From NCBI GenBank assembly GCA_941918925.1, contig OW799237.1, positions 10,025,201 through 10,089,200 on the forward strand: 64,000 nt of DNA, read 5' to 3'. The notes below the pieces were generated by a model, which was not told the origin of the DNA, searched no databases, and saw nothing but the letters and a program-made list of their open reading frames with translations. The translations under genes were made by a program, and so were the position numbers. Position 1 is the stretch's first letter; each line of letters opens with the position of its first letter. The DNA comes from Phyto melanocephala. Taxonomy: Eukaryota; Arthropoda; Insecta; Diptera; Rhinophoridae. Shown piece after piece: positions 56,197 to 64,000 of this stretch.

Positions 56197-58641
56197 CTTT
56201 GTTGAGAATAAATTATAGTTAAAAGAATTATTGACCAAAAGAAGCTTAAAATGTATTCAATTTATTTTTTTAAATAAAATTCTAATAAATAGATAAGAGA
56301 TTACGGGTTTGAAGTGCCAAGGCTGACTCTTTTTGATTTAAGCGATCTTCTTCAGAAGCAAAAATTTTGGGAGCAATTTTGCCACAAAAATAGAAAAAGT
56401 TTAAAAAATTTATAAATTTCCACGAATCCAAAGCGTACTTATAAATAATAATGAACAGGTTTCAAGTTTCATTAGAAAACTCATACAAACTTTAACAAAT
56501 GGGAATCAGGTTATGATATTTAAGTATTAAGGCGGCTCAGGATTTTTACTAAAAGTTAAGATTTTAGAAGCAACTTTGTGGAGAAAAGAATTATAATCTT
56601 AAAAATTTATCTATTATTTATTAAATTTGTTTAATAAATTTAAGAGACAAAATAATATCTAGAGTATTTTAAATATTTTCGAATTTTCGAACTTAATTTT
56701 ATGCCTTAGCCAAGGCGAAATTATCAAGTCAGCAGGTCGGTGAAGTTTGTTAGAGTGTTATCATTAACTGATCGATTCGTCCTGATTTTTTTTTATTTTT
56801 ACCAGCGATGGGAAATAAGATTTTAGTTTACGTTAAAAATATTTTGTAGTTTTTTTTTCAGCTACAAAATACTAAATTCATGTTTTGTTTGCTTATACTT
56901 TTGGTTATTAATTTATACTTTTCTGAATTAAATATAAAATATATTGACTTTCCATCTCTGGTATATGAATTCACCTTGACATACATTCTGTGCGTTGTTG
57001 TTGTGAATTTGCCTGCCTTATAACTGTACGAATGCGCCATCACCCTAGTTTATAGTGGAGGGCTAATAAACTCGGCAAATGATTGGGGATGGCTTTCAGA
57101 TAAAACATCTGTCTACAGCGACGAGCAAAATAGTTAAACAATTTTTATATATAACATTCACCAAGGCTAATTTATACCAGGCTACCTCACAAGCTCAGCT
57201 GATCGAATTCGTCTTTAACTCAAATGCCAAACTCCATATATGAAAAAATTATATTAAGTTTGACTTTTGTGATAAGGGCAAATTCACCCGAAATTGTCAC
57301 TTAGGTCCCCTTTTATTAGTTAACCCTAGCATTTATAGTTGTTTAACAAAAAAATTTGAATGGGTTAAATTTAAAACGGTTGACCTTATAAGCCATTTTT
57401 TCACTAGTCTAAACGTCAAACTTCATATATGAAAATGGAAATAGAAATTATTTTTATATGGAGTTGATTTTAGTACTTTTAATGCATCATCCGAACTAAT
57501 CACTCCTTCACCTTGTTTAGACGTCCAAAGCTCTAGAATTGTGTAGTTCATGAACGACGCAGTTCAATTGAACAATTCAGTTTATTGAACTAAAGGTAAA
57601 TACAAAGTGAACTAGCGTCACGTGTCTTTTTTTTCTGTTTTTACACTTCTTTTCCTGACAACAATAAAGTACTGCCGTAAAATTTATAAATTGTTTTTCA
57701 AATAAAAATTTATATCCCCGCGTTATTGTTATTGTTATTTTTTAATGAAAGATGCACGAGAGAAAAACATTTTCTCTCGCACAAAACCACTTGTTTCACC
57801 GCTTTTATTTAAAATTTTGTTTCCACCAAAAACACACTTTGACAGGTCCCACACGCATAAACTAAAGTTTGTAAACTCTTGAGTTTGTTGTTAATAGAAG
57901 AAAAGAGGATGGAAGAAAGTACAGACTCTCTTCCTCTCTCATAAACAAACATTTATTCAGATGACTGCAATAGGCTGAGGAGTTTTGCTTCTCATGTTTT
58001 TATACATAGTGGCGCAAAAGTACTGTCATAATTTCAGGTTGCGTTTAAATTATAGACTGAACGCTTGTCAAATAAATAGCACAATTGTCTTTATCTATGT
58101 ATTTGCATTATATTCAAATGTCAAAGAACGGTGGCATTTGGCAACCTCTTAATAAATGGCAGGCAATTACAATTTTAACATTACTTGTGCGTTACCTTGT
58201 ATGTAGAGTTTTTAACAAATTAAGAATTCTATTTTTGATATGAAGTTTGACAATGTTAAAAATTCGCATTGTGATCAGCTTAACAGTTGAGGCCATCGTA
58301 TTAGTTATCAGGCTACACTTAACAAGGTGTCCGCAACTGATCAGCTGATCTTTCTTGTTGTCTACTATCAATGTCAAACAAATTATGAATTTAATTTAAT
58401 TTTAATATTTTGTTAATAAATTTTGACATTGAAAAGAGACAACAAATTCCACCGAATTCGCCGATGCGGTACTACTTAAGGGTCCACTATTTACAAAGTG
58501 ATTAAATTCTGGAGATTCATATGGGTATTAATAGGGCATTTTATGATTATTTGTGTAAAAGGAAGTATTAGGGGGTGTTGAAATAAAACAAAAATAATAT
58601 TAACAATTTTTAAACACATATTTCCAAAGCTCTCTCCACAC
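56197..58641 (-). other. Dscam1: Intron between v22 and v21 (2.4 kb)
   Basis: AT-rich with several copies of the phrase CATATATGAAGTTTGAC in both orientations (57226, 57416, 58237), which also occurs elsewhere in the window and marks fragments of one dispersed element. A GAATTCACCTTGACATACAT phrase lies at about 56966. TTCAGC motifs are almost absent here. No exon found. Confidence 0.7.
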
Positions 58642-58929
58642 CATTAACAATCAAAGCAGCCGTATACGAAGCTTTGCCAGCCTCATTTTTAGCCACACAT
58701 GTATAATTTCCCGCATGATTTCCCGTAACACTTTCAATACCCAGCGCATGAGTATGACGGGTAAATTTCGATGTTGCTATTTCTAAATGAGCTGGCAAAT
58801 GATAATCATTAAATAGCCATTCTACACTTATGGGCCAATCACCACCCGATATGGTGCATTGCAAAGAAGCCGGTTCACCAAAATTCAAAGGTTCTTCACC
58901 AAACTGAAAGGGCGTTATGCGTGGAGGTA
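58642..58929 (-). CDS. Dscam1: Dscam1 exon 9 variant v22, Ig7
   Basis: 288 nt. VPPRITPFQFGEEPLNFGEP; LQCTISGGDWPISVEWLFND; HLEIATSKFTRHTHA; Cys in GNYTCVAKNEAG; ends ALIVNG. GDWP replaces GDLP. Donor GTGTGG. Confidence 0.94.
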
Positions 58930-59153
58930 CTAACAGCATTAAAGAGTAGAGATAAAATTTGTTAAACATGATAGCAGTTACTTAAAGAAATGTTACTATA
59001 AATTAGTGTTTAATAATTATTTTTTAATTTTGTTTTGTTAATTTTATATAAGAAAACCCAATGTTAGTATACAGCTTTTAAAACATATAATTGTTCTTTA
59101 GTAATATTTGTTATAATTCTCATTAAGTTTATACACAAACGTCTGTTATATAC

Positions 59154-59453
59154 CGTTAACTGTTAAATTTGTACTGTAAGTGGTATAGCCGGCCTTATTA
59201 CTGGCTGTACATGTATAAGTTCCGGTATGAGCAGGAGTAGCTTTCGTTATCGATAGTATGCTAGATTTCGTACTAATACGATTTGTACGCATGACCGGTT
59301 GTTGAACGCCCAAGAGAAGTTCATCCGAATTACGTTCAAAACTCCAATGAATTTTAATAGGACGATCACCCTTTTGAATTTGACAAAGTAAATCAACCGA
59401 ATCGCCGGTATTTATAACATCATCATAATAAAAGGGTATGATTTGTGGTAGAA
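59154..59453 (-). CDS. Dscam1: Dscam1 exon 9 variant v23, Ig7
   Basis: 300 nt. VLPQIIPFYYDDVINTGDSV; LLCQIQKGDRPIKIHWSFER; long loop NSDELLLGVQQPVMRTNRIS; Cys in GTYTCTASNKAG; ends NLTVNG. One of the longest members. Donor GTATAT. Confidence 0.93.
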
Positions 59454-59644
59454 CTGAAGTGGTTGAAAAAAATATCTTTATTACGATCACACTTAACAAG
59501 TAACTAGTTCATTAAATGTTTAGCTCTTAACATTTTTTTTTTTTGCATATAAAAAGTGTATTTGTGTAGGATTATGAAATAAAAATGTAAACTTTAATAA
59601 ATAATTTAAAAAAAAAAATATAATTTTCTTACAAACTTAATCAC

Positions 59645-59929
59645 CATTTATAAACAATTCCGAGGTATAAGAACTGTGGCCCGCCTTATTGTTAGCCAGG
59701 CAGGTGTAATTGCCCACATTGGCAGCCTTAACCGATTCTATGGTCAATAAACTAATACGATCACCAATTTTACTAGTTAAAACACCCAAATGTGAAAATA
59801 AGGGCAAATCATTATGCAACCAACGTATCTTTAAGGGCAAATCACCTTTGGCCACATGACATGTCAATTGTACGCTATCACCTTCATTGGCCTCAGCGTC
59901 AAAGCTAAAGGGATGTATGGAGGGCAGGA
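59645..59929 (-). CDS. Dscam1: Dscam1 exon 9 variant v24, Ig7
   Basis: 285 nt. VLPSIHPFSFDAEANEGDSV; LTCHVAKGDLPLKIRWLHND; Cys in GNYTCLANNKAG; ends ELFING. The acceptor is TCCTAAAG|TC at the end of a pyrimidine tract; this register aligns V-L-P-S-I-H-P-F with the V-P-P-K-I-T-P-F of other members. Donor GTGATT. Confidence 0.92.
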
Positions 59930-60043
59930 CTTTAGGAGGGAAAACAAAGTTCAAATAAAACTAATATAAGACACATTTTTTATAAATCATATAAAATAAG
60001 TTTTTCTTATCCTAATAACTAGAAATTTATTTCTTTTAATAAC

Positions 60044-60334
60044 CATTAACTTTAAGCTCTGCTTGATAGAAGCTTTCACCCGCTTTATTTTTTGCTCTGC
60101 AAATGTACATTCCCCGATGATCCGCTGTTATATAATCAATATTTAAGGTGCTGGATTTTGAGGACATGCGACCAATTATTATTTCAATATCACCACTGGT
60201 CAAAGTTTGATTGTTTAGCGACCATTCGATGGCAATGGGCAAATCACCCTTGGAAACAGAGCATTGTATGCCCACCGAATCTCCCGAGTTAGAGGCGTCA
60301 TCACCAAAGGAAAATGGTTTTACTTAGGGTGTTA
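60044..60334 (-). CDS. Dscam1: Dscam1 exon 9 variant v25, Ig7, with in-frame stop near its start
   Basis: Domain body is intact (KPFSFGDDASNSGDSV; IQCSVSKGDLPIAIEWSLNN; Cys in GMYICRAKNKAG; ends ELKVNG; donor GTTATT). With the acceptor TTGTAG|TA at 60335-60336 the start reads V-T-P-stop (TAA at 60326-60324), where other variants have V-P-P-K. An AG inside that stop (CCTAAG|TA, exon from 60322) keeps the frame and gives V-K-P-F, four residues shorter. The exon is therefore either a decaying pseudo-exon, or rescued by the inner acceptor, or affected by a one-base sequencing error. Confidence 0.8.
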
Positions 60335-61044
60335 CTACAAATGGTTGGGTTAGTAAGCATTTAATTTATTCAGCTATATTTAACTTCTCCTTAAGAAATA
60401 CAATAAAAAATTAGCTGAAATAATCATATTCAGCTATAAATGAATTATAAGTTAAAACTAATGTTCAGCTATTGCTAATAAAATCATATTTTTGTTACAA
60501 GTTTTATAAGCATCTGAAAGTTTTTCAATTCAGCAAACCTATTTTCCTATTCAGTCAACTAATTTTTATATTCAGCCAACTAGTATTCATATTCAGCTAC
60601 AAATTTCATATTTTCTTTCAATCAAACAGAAGTTATATTATGCAACAGTTTATATTCAGCAAATTCTAGTTTGAAAAAACAAAACATTATCTAAGTGATA
60701 ATTTTCACTATCTTTGTTCATAAAAAAAGGTATTGTCAGAAAGTCTGTCCCGCTAAATACAAATTTATTTTTGCTAAATATTACACTATGAGATATAAGA
60801 TTGCATAAACCTCTATTGACAGCAGCCATACCTGCCTGAAAAAAAAATTGGAAAAATACTTTTGTATTTAGCCTAAAGTTTTCAGCTACAGAACTGCCAT
60901 AATAATTTCTTTTACAACAATAAATCCTTTTTCGCTTCTGATTTATTGTTTTATTTGGGATTAAGGTATGGGATCAAAATTATAGCAAAACAAAAAATAT
61001 CTAATTCAGTTATTACACACATAAATCAATTTCTTTTATTCTAC
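60335..61044 (-). other. Dscam1: Intron between v26 and v25, rich in TTCAGC motifs
   Basis: 710 nt with about nine TTCAGC(T/A/C) motifs at 60365-60665 and a few near 60890-61005. No transposon or exon. Confidence 0.75.
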
Positions 61045-61335
61045 CATTAACACTTAATTCCGCCACCTGTTCAGCACTTCCTGCTGCATTGGTTGCAATA
61101 CATTTGAAAATACCACGATGTTGACCGTTGATCGAATCAATACTTAAAGAACTTAATTTCGGCGACATTTTAATAATTCTAATGCCGGAGTGTTCATTTG
61201 TTATGGGTTGACCATTTAGAGTCCAGTGCAGTTGTAGCGGTAAATCACCCTTAAAGACCATACATTGAACCGCTGTACTATCGCCGTAGTTTGAAGGTTC
61301 ATCACCAAAGAAAAATGGCATAACTTGGGGTGGTA
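61045..61335 (-). CDS. Dscam1: Dscam1 exon 9 variant v26, Ig7
   Basis: 291 nt. VPPQVMPFFFGDEPSNYGDS; VQCMVFKGDLPLQLHWTLNG; Cys in GIFKCIATNAAG; ends ELSVNG. First of the VPPQ subgroup (v26-v30). Donor GTAGAA. Confidence 0.94.
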
Positions 61336-61897
61336 CTAGAAGTGCGAAATTTTTTTTAACAAAATAAAAAATTTAGCTAATTCAGCTAGGCTGAATCTCA
61401 AAATATTAGAAATTATCACAATATATTAAAGCTTTTGTAGTTGTAGTCTTAAAGTTTTAATATTCAGCTCAGCTGAATATATATTTAAATGTCAAAACAA
61501 AGTTTGACAAAGATAATATGGCTTAATTAAGCAAAATTTTTAACTCTTGAATTTATTTATCATAAATTGATGATTCAGCTAGATATTATATAACAGTTTA
61601 AGTAACTTATATTATAAATTATAAAGTTTCTTAGTATTTACTTATTCAGCTCATTCTGTTTAAAGATATTTAAGTTAACACTAACGTTTTAAAATATTAT
61701 TTTCCCTTCAAACAAACAAAAACAACTCAACTTATTTGCACAACACTTTTAAACACCAATTCAGCACTATATTTTTGTAGTTTAAGCAAATTCAGCAAAA
61801 TGTGCACATAAATCATAACATTAATCCAATATGAGCAAATAAAAATATCACACAAGCAAAGATTCAGATATAATTTTACTTAATAAAACACACCAAC
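61336..61897 (-). other. Dscam1: Intron between v27 and v26, rich in TTCAGC motifs
   Basis: 562 nt with about eight motifs, including a palindromic cluster ATTCAGCTCAGCTGAATAT near 61462. No exon. Confidence 0.75.
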
Positions 61898-62188
61898 CAT
61901 TAACCTGTAATTCAGCAGTGTATTCACTAGATCCGGCTTTATTTGTGGCTATACATTTATAAGTACCACGATGAAAGGCCGTTAAAGAATCAATATTTAA
62001 CGAACTGGTTCGTTTATTTAGACGTAAAATGCTAAAATTATTTTCACCATTAACAACAGGAGCTGAATTAAGAGACCAACGAATTTCTATGGGTAAATCA
62101 CCTTTAGGCACCACACAATTGGCACTAGCGATTTCACCCATATCGGCTGCATCCTCACCGAAACTAAAGGGTAACACTTGAGGAGGCA
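61898..62188 (-). CDS. Dscam1: Dscam1 exon 9 variant v27, Ig7
   Basis: 291 nt. VPPQVLPFSFGEDAADMGEI; ANCVVPKGDLPIEIRWSLNS; Cys in GTYKCIATNKAG; ends ELQVNG. Donor GTTGGT. Confidence 0.94.
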
Positions 62189-62305
62189 CTAAAGAGGTTT
62201 AAACAAAAAAAAATTCAACAAATGTAAAAAATTAAAATAAAATTTTTTTAAAAACAAAAAATTTATAAATCTAAAATATTGAACAAAATTGAATGGTTAA
62301 CCAAC

Positions 62306-62596
62306 CATTAACTTCTAAATTAGAAGAGTATTCAGCTATGCCAGCTTTATTAGAGGCTATACATTTGTATAGGCCACGATGATGAGCTTCCAAAGAATCG
62401 ATATTTAAAGAACTAGTACGAGCATTCATGCGTTGCAGAGAAAAGCCATGTTCTCCTGTTATAACGGGAGCCGAATTCAAAGTCCACCGTATTTCTAAAG
62501 GCAAATCGCCCTTGGTAACCATACACATAGCTCCCGCCATTTCGCCATTATTAGCAATTTCATCACCAAAGTTAAAAGCCTGAATTTGGGGTGGTA
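62306..62596 (-). CDS. Dscam1: Dscam1 exon 9 variant v28, Ig7
   Basis: 291 nt. VPPQIQAFNFGDEIANNGEM; AMCMVTKGDLPLEIRWTLNS; Cys in GLYKCIASNKAG; ends NLEVNG. Acceptor GAAAG|TA, donor GTTGGT. Confidence 0.94.
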
Positions 62597-62705
62597 CTTT
62601 CGGAGGGAAATTTTTAAAAATACAAAAAAAATTGGGATTTCAAACAAAATACTTATGAACTAATTTAAACTGATAAAAAAAATTAAATTTTAACATTTTA
62701 TTAAC

Positions 62706-62996
62706 CATTAACTTCCAACACAGTTATATATTCAGAATAACCGGCTGAATTATTGGCAATACATTTAAAAGTGCCACGATGAAATGCCTCCAGGGCTTCT
62801 ATATTTAAGGAACTTGTACGTTTGTTCATTTTGAATATATTAAAACCATTCTCTCCATTTACAATTAAGGCAGAATTTAAAGTCCAATAGATGTCTAGAG
62901 GTAAATCACCCTTGGGCACTACACAAACAACACTGGCAACTTCACCGCGATTTAAGGGCTCTTCTCCGAAACCGAAGGGGCTGATTTGTGGGGGAA
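62706..62996 (-). CDS. Dscam1: Dscam1 exon 9 variant v29, Ig7
   Basis: 291 nt. VPPQISPFGFGEEPLNRGEV; VVCVVPKGDLPLDIYWTLNS; ALIVNGENGFNIFKM; Cys in GTFKCIANNSAG; ends VLEVNG. Nearly identical to v30. Donor GTTAAT. Confidence 0.94.
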
Positions 62997-63759
62997 CTAA
63001 TATAATTTGATTTAATTAAGATTAAACTTAGTTAAATAATATTTTCTAAATAAATCATATTCAGCTAGTAAATGTTTGTTGTAACCTAGAGTGAATCGTA
63101 AAAAAATATATTTATCAAAGCGATTTAGCTTATATTTAATATTTTTTTCTGTTACTCATTTGATTTGTTTTCATGCTTTTTTTATTATTTTACGAAATAT
63201 TATATATAATTCAGCAGCACCAAAAACATATTAAGCTTTATAAATAGTTAGTTTAATGAACTTTACTTTAGCTTAATATTTTAGAAAAAATCTATATTTT
63301 TTACTTTATTTACTTAAAAAAATTATAATTCAGCGAAGAAGTTTTTCAAAACTTAAGCAAATTTGCTAACGGTTATATATACTACAATTCAGCTGAACCA
63401 CAGAGTGATTCAGCTACACAGTTATGTAACCTTCTAACTTTGGATTTATTTTTATTATCTAGAAACATAAAAATCTTTTTTTAACTAAATTTAAAACTTT
63501 TACATGAAAGCCTTTAAAATAGTTACGCTTTTCTGTTATTAGAAAATAATAATTTTAATTCAGCTAAAGATTTTTTTGCCTAAAACTATTTTTACACATA
63601 CTTTAAAGCATTTTGACTCAATTCAGTATTAAAATAGTAATTATTTTTTTTTTAATTTTACTTGGTTTTGGTGAGGATTGGGAAAGACAATTAAAATAAA
63701 TTAAAAAGGCAACCATTACTAAAAAATATTTAAAATATTATTTTAAAATCATATTTAAC
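62997..63759 (-). other. Dscam1: Intron between v30 and v29, rich in TTCAGC motifs
   Basis: 763 nt with about nine TTCAGC motifs between 63058 and 63625. No exon or transposon. Confidence 0.75.
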
Positions 63760-64000
63760 CATTAACTTCCAGCACTGTAACATGCTCTGCATAACCAGCC
63801 GAGTTATTGGCGATACATTTATAAGTACCACGATGATTGGCTTCCAAAGAATCAATATTCAATGAACTTGTACGTTTGTTCATTTTAAACAAATTAAAAC
63901 CATTTTCACCATTTACTATTAAGGCTGAATTTAGAGTCCAATAAATGTCTAGGGGTAAATCACCTTTTGGCACAATGCAAGTAACACTTGTTACCTCACC
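63760..64000 (-). CDS. Dscam1: Dscam1 exon 9 variant v30, Ig7 (5' end cut by window)
   Basis: At least 241 nt. Begins inside the domain (VTSVTCIVPKGDLPLDIYW), then ALIVNGENGFNLFKM, Cys in GTYKCIANNSAG and VLEVNG; donor GTTAAA. The acceptor lies beyond position 64000. It differs from v29 at only a few residues, so the pair is a recent duplication. More variants probably continue upstream. Confidence 0.93.

Noticed and set aside
59900..59954. Second, upstream acceptor for v24 giving a PPKV-LPSIHPF start
   Set aside because: No AG precedes the TTTTCCCTCC tract at the needed place; the tract reads as the pyrimidine tract of the AAAG|TC acceptor, which gives the family's normal spacing.

Overview
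The window is the 3' half of one very large insect gene, Dscam1 (Down syndrome cell adhesion molecule 1), lying entirely on the minus strand. The 5' side of the gene is at the right edge and the 3' side at the left. I recognise it from the exon products: a tandem array of interchangeable Ig domains (exon 9, Ig7), then Ig8-Ig9, FNIII 1-4, Ig10, FNIII 5-6, two alternative transmembrane exons (exon 17) and most of the cytoplasmic tail. Constant-exon sequence is close to Drosophila Dscam1, but the introns are longer, AT-rich and full of transposon debris. This suggests a higher dipteran outside Drosophila, plausibly a calyptrate fly (house fly or blowfly type); that placement is inference.

Layout from right to left (direction of transcription). 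64000-39662: thirty alternative exon 9 variants. The rightmost is cut by the window edge, so more probably lie upstream. Each variant is flanked by AG and GT, is in phase 1-1, encodes one complete Ig7 domain (Cys...Trp...Cys), and would be spliced alone to exon 10. I label them v1 (nearest exon 10) to v30. 39661-32831: the 6.8 kb intron between the array and exon 10. 32830-27124: constant exons 10-16. 20657-19901: two alternative exon 17 copies carrying different membrane spans. 11784-4237: exons 18-22 (cytoplasmic SH3/SH2-type docking motifs). 4236-1: the next intron. The last coding exon(s) are outside the window.

All other open frames are shadows of these exons, fragments of transposable elements, or chance frames in AT-rich introns. 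Recognisable elements are: a Helitron with internal tandem repeats, two mariner-type fossils on the + strand and one on the - strand, a Tc1-like fossil, a pogo/Tigger-like deletion derivative, a hAT-type MITE with target duplication, two MITE families with two copies each, nested foldback elements, and non-LTR retrotransposon tails. No independent gene, tRNA, rRNA or CRISPR was found.

The most notable unexplained features are non-coding. (1) A short motif (GCTGAAT in the transcript) is packed into certain long introns inside the exon 9 array and matches the sequence just upstream of many exon 9 donor sites. (2) A ten-base motif (CTTAACGAAA on the + strand) recurs eleven times at about 122-nt intervals across intron 13-14. 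(3) One exon 9 variant has an in-frame stop in its fourth codon, with a second AG inside that stop that would restore the frame. (4) A 74-bp nearly perfect inverted repeat lies beside exon variant v5.
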